Shown: piece after piece, positions 17,931 through 26,815 of the stretch
Layout of the letters: each line of letters begins with the position of its first letter
Position numbering within the stretch: the stretch's first letter is position 1
Assembly (NCBI GenBank): GCA_026196775.1
Contig: JAPHUD010000002.1
Span: forward strand, 62,001 to 126,000
Origin: Flavobacteriales bacterium
GTDB lineage: Bacteria > Bacteroidota > Bacteroidia > Flavobacteriales_E > Vicingaceae
Direction: 5' to 3'
Length of the DNA stretch: 64,000 bases
The notes under the pieces: generated by a model
The model's database searches: none
What the model was told of the DNA's origin: nothing
The model's input: the letters and a program-made list of their open reading frames with translations, nothing else
Made by a program: the position numbers and the translations under genes

Positions 17931-18761
17931 GCTCTCCTCTTTTGGTTGTTTCATATGTACTACTCTTTGTGGAAAAGGAATTTCAACTTTATTTTCTTTA
18001 AAGTATTCGTATAATCTCACTCTAATTTGGCTTTTAATAGATTCTACTCTAAACACTTCATCACACCAAAAAAACACCGAAAAGTTTAAGGATGAATCAC
18101 CATATTCTTGAAATCTTACCGTTGGAGCAGGATGACTTAACACTTCTTTTTGACTTTTAACCGCTTTTTCCATTAACTCCATCACCAATTTTACATCAGA
18201 AGAATAATCTACTCCTACTTTAATCTCAAAACGAGAAGAGATAGAACTATACGTCCAGTTAATCAAATTATTATTTGTAATAACAGAATTAGGTAAAATA
18301 ATAAAAGTATCTTCTCGGGTAATTACTGAGGTGGTTCTTAAATTTATTTTTTGCACCCTACCCACAATTCCATCTACTTCAATCACATCATTTACTTTTA
18401 TGGTAGCATCAAACAATAAAATAATACCAGAAGAAATATCTCCAAACAAACTTTGCAACCCAAAACCAACACCAACCAATAAAGCTGCCGAACCTGCTAG
18501 TAAAACGGTAATATCAACACCAACTATTTGAAGACTTATGGCTACAGCCAAAACAAATACAACATATTTAAAAATGGTAAAAAGCGAATGCTTTTTTGGC
18601 AACTCTAGTGTTGATTTTTTAAAAATAGCTTTTTTAACCCCTTTAATAAAAATAAACACACCAAATATAAAGAGCACTAGTGTTAATAAGGTGATTACCT
18701 TAAACTGATGTTTAGTAATCGTAAATAGAGAATAGTCTAATATTTCGTTAATGTCCATCAT
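17922..18761 (-). CDS. Small-conductance mechanosensitive channel (MscS family), second copy
   Basis: The 279-residue protein has membrane helices near residues 20-40 and 66-85, the pore-forming TM3 (GSAALLVGVGFGLQSLFGD) and the beta domain (KVNDVIEVDGIVGRVQKINL), followed by the cytoplasmic alpha/beta cage. It is clearly a different MscS subtype from the copy at 15.9 kb, because TM3 and the loop after it share little sequence. Its ATG lies 4 nt after the stop of the Kv-type channel gene, so both channels are made from one message started by a canonical promoter at 19.6 kb. This points to an osmotic or ion-homeostasis unit. Confidence 0.92.
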   Translation of the reverse strand: MMDINEILDYSLFTITKHQFKVITLLTLVLFIFGVFIFIKGVKKAIFKKSTLELPKKHSLFTIFKYVVFVLAVAISLQIVGVDITVLLAGSAALLVGVGFGLQSLFGDISSGIILLFDATIKVNDVIEVDGIVGRVQKINLRTTSVITREDTFIILPNSVITNNNLINWTYSSISSRFEIKVGVDYSSDVKLVMELMEKAVKSQKEVLSHPAPTVRFQEYGDSSLNFSVFFWCDEVFRVESIKSQIRVRLYEYFKENKVEIPFPQRVVHMKQPKEESNT

Positions 18762-18765
18762 AGTT

Positions 18766-19557
18766 TTATTTTAAATCGTTACCACAGTTATTACAAAAAT
18801 TAGCATTTACACTGTTTTGATGTTTACATTTAGCACAAACTTTTTGTTCGTTACCAGCTCGTGCTACCTCAACAGTAAAAATTGCTGTCGGAACAGCAAT
18901 AATAGAATAACCTATAACCATCACTACAGCTGAAATAAATTTTCCTAAAGCAGTATGAGGAACAATATCTCCATACCCAACAGTTGTAATGGTAATAATT
19001 GCCCAATAAATACTCTGTGGAATACTTGTAAAACCATTTTCAGCTCCTTCAACCACATACATGATAGTTCCCATAATAACTACAATAGCTAAAATGGTAA
19101 ACAAAAAAGTGCTAGTCTTATAAATACTAGAAGACAATGCTTTTTTTAACGTATTAGCTTCTTTTATAAACCTAACTAATTTAATTATTCTAAACACCCT
19201 TAGCAACCTTAATGAACGAATAGCCACCAAAAAATGAATATTAGGTAAAAAGAAAATTAAATAAGTAGGTAAAATAGCTAACAAATCCACTATACCCCAA
19301 AAACTAAAAATGTAATTCTTAGGCTTAGGACTTACCCAAATTCTTAAAAAATACTCTAAAGTAAAAACTCCTGTAAAAAAAAGCTCTAAAATAAAAAAAG
19401 CATAAGTGTGTTTTTCCTCCAAAATGGGTATGCTTTCCAACATTACCGCTAAAACACTTGCTAATATCAACCACAATAATATAATATCAAACCTTTTACC
19501 CGATTTGGTATCTGTTCCAAAAATTATGACAAACATTTTGTCTCTAACTGACGACAT
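18766..19557 (-). CDS. Voltage-gated potassium channel (Kv/KvAP type) with C-terminal zinc ribbon
   Basis: The 263-residue protein has six membrane segments: S1 about 24-43, S2 50-72, S3 86-102, an S4 with Arg at 114, 117, 120 and 123, and S5-pore-S6 with the K+ selectivity filter TVGYGD at 192-197. After S6 the usual coiled tail is replaced by a short zinc ribbon with Cys at 241, 244, 255 and 258 (CAKC and CNNC). The transport function is well supported; the zinc ribbon is unusual and might act as a cytoplasmic sensor or assembly domain (inference). It is the first gene of a two-gene operon with an MscS channel and diverges from mgtE. Confidence 0.9.
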   Translation of the reverse strand: MSSVRDKMFVIIFGTDTKSGKRFDIILLWLILASVLAVMLESIPILEEKHTYAFFILELFFTGVFTLEYFLRIWVSPKPKNYIFSFWGIVDLLAILPTYLIFFLPNIHFLVAIRSLRLLRVFRIIKLVRFIKEANTLKKALSSSIYKTSTFLFTILAIVVIMGTIMYVVEGAENGFTSIPQSIYWAIITITTVGYGDIVPHTALGKFISAVVMVIGYSIIAVPTAIFTVEVARAGNEQKVCAKCKHQNSVNANFCNNCGNDLK

Positions 19558-19585
19558 ATAAAAAATATAAGTAGGTTATCACTTT

Positions 19586-19615
19586 CAAAATTAGTCAATT
19601 TTAAGGGAAAACAAA
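19586..19615 (-). promoter_or_regulatory. Promoter of the Kv channel-MscS operon
   Basis: On the minus strand TTTG (19615-19612) and TAATTTTG (19593-19586) are separated by 18 nt, matching the Bacteroidota -33/-7 consensus. The ATG of the channel gene lies 29 nt beyond the -7 box. Confidence 0.65.
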
Positions 19616-19621
19616 TTCTTA

Positions 19622-19651
19622 TTGTAATTCACTTTGAAAATGATAACTTTG
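19622..19651 (+). promoter_or_regulatory. Promoter of mgtE
   Basis: TTG (19622-19624) and TAACTTTG (19644-19651) with a 19-nt spacer match the Bacteroidota promoter consensus; the mgtE ATG follows 20 nt later, giving a very short leader. The -33 box lies only 6 nt from that of the oppositely oriented channel promoter, so the two promoters are back to back. Confidence 0.65.
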
Positions 19652-19671
19652 CAACCCTTATATACTATGTC

Positions 19672-21024
19672 ATGCAGTTTGAATTAACCAAGGAATATTT
19701 AGACCATCTTAATAATGCTGTTGCTGCAGGAGCAGAGCAGGAGATATTGATGTTAATTCAAGATTTGCATCCTGCAGATATTGCCGAAATTCTTGATGAG
19801 CAATCCTTAAATCAAGCCAAAGCTTTTTTTAGTTTCTTACCACAAGAATTAAGTTCCGATGTATTGGTTGAGCTAGATGAAGATACCAGAGAAAAATTCT
19901 TATCAGCCCTAACTTCCCAAGAAATTGCTTCTAAATTCATCGATAATATGGATTCTGATGATGCGGCAGATGTTATTGGGGAACTTTCTGATGAAAAAAG
20001 AGATGAAGTAATCTCGCACATTGAAGATATAGAACAAGCATCAGACATTCTTAAACTATTAAACTATCCCGAAGATACTGCCGGTGGTTTGATGGCAAAT
20101 GAATTGGCAAAAGTAAATTGGAATTGGACTATTGGAAATTGCCTCACTGAACTTAAAAAACAAGCTGAAGAATTAGATAAAATTTACACCGTTTATGTTG
20201 TTGATGATGATGATGTTTTAAAAGGTAGAATTTCCTTGCGAAAACTATTACTTACACCAAGTAATAAAAAGGTAAAAGATATTTATGATGACGACATCCT
20301 TTCCGTAACTCCCGATACGGATGATGAACAAGTAGCCAACATCATGGAAAAATACGATTTAGTTTCTGTTCCTGTTGTTGATGAAATGGGTAGGTTGCTG
20401 GGCAGAATCACCATTGATGATGTAGTTGATGTAATTAAGGAAGAAGCCGAAAGAGATTACCAAATGGCTTCTGGTATCTCAGAAAGTATTGAATCTTCAG
20501 ATAAATTTTGGGTAATCTCCAGAGCAAGGTTACCTTGGTTATTAGTTGGTCTGTTAGGTGGAATTGTAAGTTCAAAAATTATTGGCATTTACGAAAACCA
20601 AATTCAAATACATCCTGAAATGGCATTCTTCATACCACTTATTGCCGCAATGGGTGGAAATGTTGGGGTTCAATCTTCCGCATTAATAGTGCAAGGGTTG
20701 GCAAATAACTCATTAGGGCTAAACAGTGTTTGGAGTAAAGTAGGTAAAGAAATGGCAGTAGGAATTCTAAACGGAGTAGTTTGTTCAGCCATTATTTTTG
20801 GCTATAATTACTTTTTTGAAGAAACCTTAACTTTAGCCATCACTGTTAGTATTGCCCTAATTTCTGTTATCTTCTTTGCAGGTATTTTCGGCACATTAAT
20901 TCCATTAATGCTAAATAAATACAAAATAGATCCGGCACTAGCAACAGGACCATTTATCACCACAACCAACGATATTTTTGGGATTTTTCTATACTTTTTT
21001 ATTGGTTACTTAATGTATGCCTAA
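19672..21024 (+). CDS. mgtE: Magnesium transporter MgtE
   Basis: The 450-residue protein has the full MgtE architecture: an acidic N-domain with superhelical repeats (about 20-130, including ELDEDTREKFL and NMDSDDAADVIGEL), two CBS domains (about 135-255) that sense Mg2+, and five membrane helices from about residue 283. The transmembrane part contains PLIAAMGGNVGVQSSALIVQ and ends with the TNDIFGIFLYF helix. MgtE is a Mg2+-gated channel. Its promoter is back to back with that of two other ion channels, and the following gene overlaps its 3' end by 8 nt. Confidence 0.96.
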   Translation: MQFELTKEYLDHLNNAVAAGAEQEILMLIQDLHPADIAEILDEQSLNQAKAFFSFLPQELSSDVLVELDEDTREKFLSALTSQEIASKFIDNMDSDDAADVIGELSDEKRDEVISHIEDIEQASDILKLLNYPEDTAGGLMANELAKVNWNWTIGNCLTELKKQAEELDKIYTVYVVDDDDVLKGRISLRKLLLTPSNKKVKDIYDDDILSVTPDTDDEQVANIMEKYDLVSVPVVDEMGRLLGRITIDDVVDVIKEEAERDYQMASGISESIESSDKFWVISRARLPWLLVGLLGGIVSSKIIGIYENQIQIHPEMAFFIPLIAAMGGNVGVQSSALIVQGLANNSLGLNSVWSKVGKEMAVGILNGVVCSAIIFGYNYFFEETLTLAITVSIALISVIFFAGIFGTLIPLMLNKYKIDPALATGPFITTTNDIFGIFLYFFIGYLMYA

Positions 21025-21955
21025 TATTTTATTCATAGATAGTGTTCACCCTATTTTGGAAGAACGTTTAATACAAATAGGATTTGTATGTGAACACGAT
21101 TATACTTCCTCAAAAACAAGTATTGAAGAACGTCTTTCCAATTACGTTGGCATTGTTATCAGAAGCCGTTTTACTATTGACAAGACTTTTTTAGACAAAG
21201 CTGAAAACCTAAAATTTATAGCTCGCTCAGGTGCTGGATTAGAAAATATTAATGTTGCTTATGCAGCACAAAAAAACATTAGCGTTTTCAATTCTCCCGA
21301 AGGTAATAAAGATGCTGTTGGCGAACATGCTATCGGAATGTTGCTGATGTTATTCAACCAACTAAAACAGGGTGATGCTCAAGTGCGACAAGGAATTTGG
21401 GATAGAGAAGCCAACCGAGGTATAGAACTTTCGGGCAAAACTGTGGGTATTATAGGCTACGGAAACATGGGAGAAGCATTGGCTAAAAAATTAATAGGTT
21501 TCGATTGTAACGTAATCGCTTACGATAAATATAAAAAAGACTTTGGTAGTTTATTCGTTAATGAAGTTTCCTTAAACGAATTATTTGAGCAAACTGATAT
21601 TTTAAGTATTCACTTACCACTTTCAGAGGAAACCAAACATTATGTAAATACTGCTTTTCTGAATAATTTTAAGAAAAAAATTTACCTGATAAATACCGCT
21701 AGAGGAAACAATGTAAAAACTGACGATTTAATTCAAGCACTTCAATCGGGAAAAGTATTGGGAGCTTGTTTGGATGTACTGGAATTTGAAAGCAAATCTT
21801 TTGAATTAGCACAAACCCACCACGAAGCTTTTAACTACTTAAAAAATGCCGAAAATGTTATTCTTAGTCCGCATGTAGCCGGTTGGACAAATGAGTCTTA
21901 TAAAAAACTCTCTACTTTTTTAGCTGATAAAATTGAGGGGAAATTCAAGTCTTGA
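21017..21955 (+). CDS. D-isomer-specific 2-hydroxyacid dehydrogenase (phosphoglycerate dehydrogenase-like)
   Basis: The 312-residue protein has the two-domain fold of the D-2-hydroxyacid dehydrogenases. The NAD-binding motif VGIIGYGNMGEALAKKL is near residues 140-156, the catalytic Arg is in NTARGNNVKTDDL, the Glu near DVLEFES and the catalytic His in LSPHVAGWTNES. There is no C-terminal ACT domain, so it resembles short SerA-like enzymes, and the substrate could be 3-phosphoglycerate, glyoxylate or hydroxypyruvate. The ATG overlaps the mgtE stop by 8 nt, so the two are co-transcribed and probably coupled. serA is not assigned because serC is not adjacent. Confidence 0.88.
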   Translation: MPNILFIDSVHPILEERLIQIGFVCEHDYTSSKTSIEERLSNYVGIVIRSRFTIDKTFLDKAENLKFIARSGAGLENINVAYAAQKNISVFNSPEGNKDAVGEHAIGMLLMLFNQLKQGDAQVRQGIWDREANRGIELSGKTVGIIGYGNMGEALAKKLIGFDCNVIAYDKYKKDFGSLFVNEVSLNELFEQTDILSIHLPLSEETKHYVNTAFLNNFKKKIYLINTARGNNVKTDDLIQALQSGKVLGACLDVLEFESKSFELAQTHHEAFNYLKNAENVILSPHVAGWTNESYKKLSTFLADKIEGKFKS

Positions 21956-21956
21956 A

Positions 21957-22994
21957 TTACATTTCCAAAATCCAAGCTTTACTATTGTCAGATTTTGCTA
22001 ATGCCAACGCATCTAAAGCTTGTTGTCTGGTAGAATGACTGTTGTAACTAACCGTCCACAAACCTTTTCTTTTGCCAACTATCCAAGCATCAAAACCTTT
22101 ATTTTTAAGCTGTTTTACCATTTTGTTAGCATTTTTCTTTTCAGAAAAACACCCAGCAACAATGTGGTAACGCAAATTGGTTTTAGTAATAAGCACTTTG
22201 GTGGTATCTGCCTCAGCAATATATTTATCTGTTAAAGCAATAGTTACTGGTTGTTCATCTTTTAACCAAGAAAAAGTAAGATAATTTTCACCTTCTTTAG
22301 CGTTGTTAATGCTTTCTTTTAACGAAAGAACATCATCATGCTCAAAAGTTGTCAAGTCTGTTCTAGGTGAATAACTTGCTGCTTTTTCCTCCACAAATGG
22401 ATTTAATTTAGCGTAATTAATATTTTGTGATAAATCATATTTTGTAGGTATCCAAAAAGCTAAAAACCCTAAAGGCATAATAATAGCAGCAGCTGCAGCC
22501 CATTTTTTAACACTACTTTTATTTTGAGGAATAGTTTTTACTTGTTCAGCAATTTTTTCCTCGTAGTTTTTTCTCTTTATAGGACTAACCTGTATTGGTG
22601 TTAATCCATAAGAAGAAAGTAAATAGTTTTCACTTAGTGATGGTTCAAAATGAATTCTATTTTCATTATCCATTACAAAAATGCCAATATCACCAAGAGT
22701 AAACTCTTTTTTCGTTCTCAACTTTGTTTTTGTTGTTAAAACAAAAGCTTCAATTTCTTTTAAGGCTTCATCATAACTTATATTTTCTTTTTTAGAAACA
22801 TAATGTGTAAGTAGACCATCATTAGCAATTAAATTCTTATTAAAAGAAATTTGCTTAGATGGTGGATGAAATTTATGCTGAACTGTTTGTATATAAGCCG
22901 GCTTATAATTACATACAAATCCTCCAAAATTTGGTAGAATCACACACTCGTGGTGAAAAAGCAACTGACTTATATATACTGAAATATCCAACAT
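21957..22994 (-). CDS. CCDC81-like HU-domain protein with membrane anchor and SPOR domain
   Basis: The 345-residue protein joins two tandem HU-like domains of the CCDC81 type (residues about 1-65, VILPNFGGFVCNYKPAYIQ, and about 70-125, FTLGDIGIF) to a basic linker, one membrane helix (165-182) and a C-terminal SPOR domain (about 272-345). SPOR domains bind glycan strands lacking stem peptides at division sites. Membrane topology puts the HU part in the cytoplasm and SPOR in the periplasm. This architecture is typical of Bacteroidota and suggests a link between a cytoplasmic partner, possibly DNA or a division protein, and septal peptidoglycan (inference). The stop is 1 nt from that of the convergent dehydrogenase gene. 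Confidence 0.85.
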   Translation of the reverse strand: MLDISVYISQLLFHHECVILPNFGGFVCNYKPAYIQTVQHKFHPPSKQISFNKNLIANDGLLTHYVSKKENISYDEALKEIEAFVLTTKTKLRTKKEFTLGDIGIFVMDNENRIHFEPSLSENYLLSSYGLTPIQVSPIKRKNYEEKIAEQVKTIPQNKSSVKKWAAAAAIIMPLGFLAFWIPTKYDLSQNINYAKLNPFVEEKAASYSPRTDLTTFEHDDVLSLKESINNAKEGENYLTFSWLKDEQPVTIALTDKYIAEADTTKVLITKTNLRYHIVAGCFSEKKNANKMVKQLKNKGFDAWIVGKRKGLWTVSYNSHSTRQQALDALALAKSDNSKAWILEM

Positions 22995-23065
22995 AACAAC
23001 TTACGAAGTTATAAATTTTTAAAAGAAAACAACGTCTAGTTTTAAAAGATTTTTTGATTGTCGAT

Positions 23066-23791
23066 TCAAATCAGGTTCAAATCTTCAGGAACATCAATAG
23101 AAATAGCTTCATGGAAAGTTTCTTTCACTTTAATTTTATAGCCATTTTCTAACCATCGCAACTGCTCCAAGCCTTCAGCTTTTTCTAAGCTCGACATAGG
23201 TAATTTAGTAACTGCTTTCAACACTTCAGCTCTATAGCCGTAAATGCCTATGTGCTTAAAAAATGTTTGATGGTTTAACCAATCTTTTTCCTCAACCCCT
23301 CTTAAAAAAGGCAAGGTTTGGCGACTGAAATACAAGGCAAAATCATCAACAGATTTAATTACTTTAGGTTTATTGATATTGAAAAGCTCTTCTTGCTTGG
23401 TTATTTTCTTTCCTAAGGTAGCAATTTCGGTTTTCAAATCTTCAAAACAGCCGCCAACTTCATCAATTTGCTCAGGATTGATATAAGGTTCATCTCCTTG
23501 AATATTTATTACCACATCATAATCTGTATCAAGTTTGTTTAGCACTTCAGCACATCTGTCTGTCCCACTTTGGTGAGCCAAATCGGTATAAACTACTTTA
23601 AAATTTAATGCTTGTACATGATTAAAAATTCTTTCATCATCGGTAGCAATAATTACATCACTTAAACAAGTAGCCTTTTTGGCTTGCTCATACACTCTTT
23701 GTATCATCGATTTCCCTTTAATCTCTACCAATGGCTTACCGGGAAATCTTGTAGATGCGTATCGAGATGGAATGATGCCTAAAATTTTCAT
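23066..23791 (-). CDS. kdsB: 3-deoxy-manno-octulosonate cytidylyltransferase (CMP-KDO synthetase)
   Basis: The 241-residue enzyme activates KDO with CTP for lipid A/LPS core assembly, so the cell is a Gram-negative with KDO. Motifs are the N-terminal nucleotide loop IIPSRYASTRFPGKPL (7-22), the central INIQGDEPYINPEQID with metal-binding Asp, and the C-terminal ISIDVPEDL. Length is typical. It is monocistronic, downstream of the SPOR gene on the same strand, with 71 nt between the genes. Confidence 0.95.
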   Translation of the reverse strand: MKILGIIPSRYASTRFPGKPLVEIKGKSMIQRVYEQAKKATCLSDVIIATDDERIFNHVQALNFKVVYTDLAHQSGTDRCAEVLNKLDTDYDVVINIQGDEPYINPEQIDEVGGCFEDLKTEIATLGKKITKQEELFNINKPKVIKSVDDFALYFSRQTLPFLRGVEEKDWLNHQTFFKHIGIYGYRAEVLKAVTKLPMSSLEKAEGLEQLRWLENGYKIKVKETFHEAISIDVPEDLNLI

Positions 23792-23916
23792 CTGTTTATA
23801 TTTATTGTTTTTTATATGTCATATGTAACTCCCAAATAATCATCCTCAATTGTGAGAAAATTTTACTCATGGTCGTTTCATGTTTATATTTTTAATTTAC
23901 TACTTTGTAAAAATAG

Positions 23917-23924
23917 TACTTTTG
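23917..23924 (+). promoter_or_regulatory. Putative -7 element for the amidohydrolase gene
   Basis: TACTTTTG matches TAnnTTTG and lies 58 nt before the ATG at 23983. No convincing -33 box is found. The rest of the 190-nt spacer between kdsB and this gene has no other feature that I can support. Confidence 0.35.
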
Positions 23925-23982
23925 AAAAAAAGAAAACTAATAGAGGTTTAGTTTTATTAAAAGTACAATAAATAATAAACTA

Positions 23983-25149
23983 ATGCACAAAATAACTGCC
24001 GACTATATTTTTACAGGAAATGCTGAACCAATAAAAAATGGCATCATCCTTATTAAAAATGATGGAACTATAGTAGATGTTATTAATCCTAAAAATTCAA
24101 CCATCAATTTTGATGATGTAAAAAAATATGAAGGTGTTATTTGTCCTGGATTTATAAATACACATTGTCATTTAGAGCTTTCGTATCTTAAAAATAAAAT
24201 CACTCAAAAAACAACCTTACCTGGATTTGTTAAAGAATTAGTACAAAAAAGAAACAACTTTTCTGAAGAAGAAAGACAAATAGCTATTAATAAGGCAGAG
24301 CAAGAAATGATAAAAAATGGAATTGTGGCTGTAGGCGATATTGCCAACGGAAATAGTACTTTTCAGCTAAAAGCAAAACAAAATATTTATTACCATACTT
24401 TTTTAGAAGTATTTGAAATAGCCGATGAACTCGCCAAAAGTGCCTTTAATAAAGTAGCAGAACTAAAAGCTACTTATTTTAATAACAAACAAATCAGCAT
24501 TGTTCCTCATGCTCCTTACTCTGTTTCAAAATCGTTGATAAAATTAATTGCCAATCAAAAAGATGTGCTTCTTTCTATTCATAACCAAGAAACTGAGTCT
24601 GAAAAACCTTTTTTTAAAGAAAAATCCGGAAAACTGTACGAGCAAATGGCTACTTTTAATCCTAAAGTAGCCACCTGGGGTAATAAAAAAGACGGATCTT
24701 TAGCACATTATCTTCCTTATTTTAAAAATACAGCATCGCTTTTATTGGTTCACAATACGTATACAACAAAAGATGATATTGCTTATGCTAAACAACAAAA
24801 CATTTCTATTTATTGGTGTTTTTGTCCCAAAGCCAATTTATATATAGAAAATACGCTACCTGATTTTACTTTGTTTGAAAACGAAAATTGCACAATAGGT
24901 ACAGATAGTTTAGCCAGTAATGATACACTTTCTGTGTTAGAAGAATTAAAAGTGATTACTGAAAATTCCAATATCTCATTAGAAAAGCTCATACAATGGG
25001 CAACCTACAACGGAGCAAAGTACCTCAACATAAATAAACAATTTGGCTCAATTGCTAAAGAAAAAAAACCTGGAATAAACTTACTGACTAACATTAACTT
25101 AGAAGAATTAAAACTAACCCAGAATACCTCTGTTGTAAAACTTTATTGA
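23983..25149 (+). CDS. Amidohydrolase-superfamily protein (cytosine deaminase/chlorohydrolase-like)
   Basis: The 388-residue protein has the amidohydrolase signature CPGFINTHCHLELSYLK (metal-binding HxH near residue 60), a second metal His in IVPHAPYSVSKS, a third in LSIHNQETES, and the catalytic Asp in TIGTDSLASNDTLS. A small beta-sandwich domain is formed by the N- and C-terminal ends. Related proteins deaminate purines, guanine or aminodeoxyfutalosine; the ELSYL after HxH recalls the aminofutalosine deaminase-like group, but the menaquinone pathway cannot be judged here. It is transcribed alone ahead of ctaB. Confidence 0.82.
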   Translation: MHKITADYIFTGNAEPIKNGIILIKNDGTIVDVINPKNSTINFDDVKKYEGVICPGFINTHCHLELSYLKNKITQKTTLPGFVKELVQKRNNFSEEERQIAINKAEQEMIKNGIVAVGDIANGNSTFQLKAKQNIYYHTFLEVFEIADELAKSAFNKVAELKATYFNNKQISIVPHAPYSVSKSLIKLIANQKDVLLSIHNQETESEKPFFKEKSGKLYEQMATFNPKVATWGNKKDGSLAHYLPYFKNTASLLLVHNTYTTKDDIAYAKQQNISIYWCFCPKANLYIENTLPDFTLFENENCTIGTDSLASNDTLSVLEELKVITENSNISLEKLIQWATYNGAKYLNINKQFGSIAKEKKPGINLLTNINLEELKLTQNTSVVKLY

Positions 25150-25179
25150 AGCTTATAATATATAAATAGTTAATTTTTA

Positions 25180-25187
25180 TATTTTTG
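25180..25187 (+). promoter_or_regulatory. Putative -7 element for ctaB
   Basis: TATTTTTG fits the TAnnTTTG consensus and lies 29 nt before the ctaB ATG. A TTTG-like -33 box at the proper spacing is missing, so this is half a promoter. Confidence 0.4.
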
Positions 25188-25216
25188 TGCACCCAACTAC
25201 TAACTAAAAAACAAAC

Positions 25217-26104
25217 ATGAGTCAAGCAAAAACAAAAATAGCTGCACTTCCTTTAGCTGGAAGAATTGTAAGCTATGCTCATTTGTTTAAGTTAAGACTT
25301 ACCTCTTATGTTGTCTTATCAGCTGTTTTAGGTTATTTTATAGGAGTTCAAACCATTAATTACACGGTTCTTTTTTGGTTAATCTTGGGAGGTTTTTTAA
25401 TTACGGCTAGCTCAAACGCACTAAACCAAGTACTTGAAAAAGACACTGACAAACTAATGAAGAGAACGCAAAGCAGACCACTTCCTGACGAAAAAATGTC
25501 TGTTGTCCATGCTTCCATAATTTCTCTACTGATGGGAATTATTGGTGTATTTATCTTATGGTTTGGCATTAATCCACTAAGTGGCATTTTGGGAGCTCTA
25601 GCTATAGTAACCTATGCCGGAATTTACACCCCTCTAAAAAAAGTTACTACCTACTCTGTTTTTGTTGGAGCCTTCCCTGGAGCTATTCCTCCAATGTTAG
25701 GTTGGGTTGCTGCAACAGGTTTTTTTAGCTTAGAAGCAGGAATTTTATTTGCACTTCAATTTCTATGGCAATTCCCCCATTTTTGGGCAATAGCCTGGAA
25801 ACTAGATAATGATTACAAAAAAGCGGAATTGAAAATGTTGCCTTTCAACAAAAAAAACAAAACAAGTTCTGTAATTATTCTTTTCAGTGCTTTAGTGTTA
25901 TTTAGCGGAAGCTTTTTACCAGAATATTTTAATATCTCTGGACGAATTGCGACTATAACACTTTTCATACTAGCCGCCCTAATGGTTTATCCGGCAATAA
26001 AGTTGGTAAAAACACAAGATGATAAATATGCACTAAAAGTGATGTTAATGTCTTATCTTTATCTTGTCTCATCATTAGCTATTCTTTTAATAGATAAAAA
26101 TTAA
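25217..26104 (+). CDS. ctaB: Protoheme IX farnesyltransferase (heme O synthase)
   Basis: The 295-residue integral membrane prenyltransferase attaches farnesyl to heme b, giving heme O for aa3/bo3-type oxidases. The UbiA-family Asp-rich motif appears in NALNQVLEKDTDKLMKRT (NxxxDxxxD, about 72-89), and the second in WAIAWKLDNDYKKAELKMLP. About nine membrane helices can be drawn. It is followed after 5 nt by a DUF420 protein gene, but the oxidase structural genes lie 12 kb away on the opposite strand. Confidence 0.95.
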   Translation: MSQAKTKIAALPLAGRIVSYAHLFKLRLTSYVVLSAVLGYFIGVQTINYTVLFWLILGGFLITASSNALNQVLEKDTDKLMKRTQSRPLPDEKMSVVHASIISLLMGIIGVFILWFGINPLSGILGALAIVTYAGIYTPLKKVTTYSVFVGAFPGAIPPMLGWVAATGFFSLEAGILFALQFLWQFPHFWAIAWKLDNDYKKAELKMLPFNKKNKTSSVIILFSALVLFSGSFLPEYFNISGRIATITLFILAALMVYPAIKLVKTQDDKYALKVMLMSYLYLVSSLAILLIDKN

Positions 26105-26109
26105 TTGAG

Positions 26110-26616
26110 TTGAAAAACAAGACGCTAATTATTATTATCTCAATTGCACTTCCTTTAGCTGTTACCGTTTTGTTTAACGTTAAACTTCCTAATGTAGAAC
26201 CACTTAGTTTTCTTCCACCCATTTACGCAGGAATTAACTCCATAACTGTATTTACCTTAATTTTTGCTGTAATTGCGATAAAAAAAAACAAGAGAAAACT
26301 CCATGAAATGTTGGTGAAAACAAGCTTAGCACTTTCTACATTATTTTTGTTAATGTATATCGCTTATCACATCACCTCAGACCCAACAAAATTTGGTGGA
26401 GATGAGACAACAAAAATCATTTACTTTGTAATACTAATTTCTCATATTATATTATCTGTAACTATTATCCCTTTAGTATTAATAACCTATAATAGAGCAC
26501 TATTACAAGAATTTGATAAACATAAAAAAATAGCACGTATAACATTCCCATTATGGCTATATGTAGCGATTTCAGGTGTTATTGTTTATTGGATGATTTC
26601 TCCATACTACATTTAA
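26110..26616 (+). CDS. DUF420 family membrane protein (CtaM/YozB-like)
   Basis: The 168-residue protein has five predicted membrane helices (about 5-24, 38-57, 71-92, 105-127 and 141-163), with conserved His positions in the helix 3 and 4 regions (AYHIT and LISHIIL). DUF420 proteins commonly lie beside cytochrome oxidase assembly genes; the Gram-positive member CtaM is needed for aa3 oxidase function, so an oxidase maturation role is likely. The start is a TTG 5 nt after the ctaB stop; no ATG is available nearby. Both genes are clearly in one operon. Confidence 0.82.
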   Translation: MKNKTLIIIISIALPLAVTVLFNVKLPNVEPLSFLPPIYAGINSITVFTLIFAVIAIKKNKRKLHEMLVKTSLALSTLFLLMYIAYHITSDPTKFGGDETTKIIYFVILISHIILSVTIIPLVLITYNRALLQEFDKHKKIARITFPLWLYVAISGVIVYWMISPYYI

Positions 26617-26670
26617 ATACTAAGCTTATTGGCATGGTTTTTACCATCCTTTAAAAAAATATATATTTAA

Positions 26671-26688
26671 GTTTCATAATTTTGAAAC
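26671..26688 (+). terminator. Weak hairpin after the DUF420 gene
   Basis: GTTTCA and TGAAAC form a short 6-bp stem with a 6-nt loop, followed by a CTTTTAATTTTT stretch. It is the only terminator-like structure in the 199-nt spacer before the next gene. Confidence 0.35.
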
Positions 26689-26815
26689 CTTTTAATTTTT
26701 GAAGCGTTCAAGTACACCGAGTTATTTTTTGTCGATTAATATACAGTGTTAATCTAAAAGATTTTATTTATTTGTTATTTTTGTTTAAATTTACGTTACA
26801 TTAAACTTCATTTTA

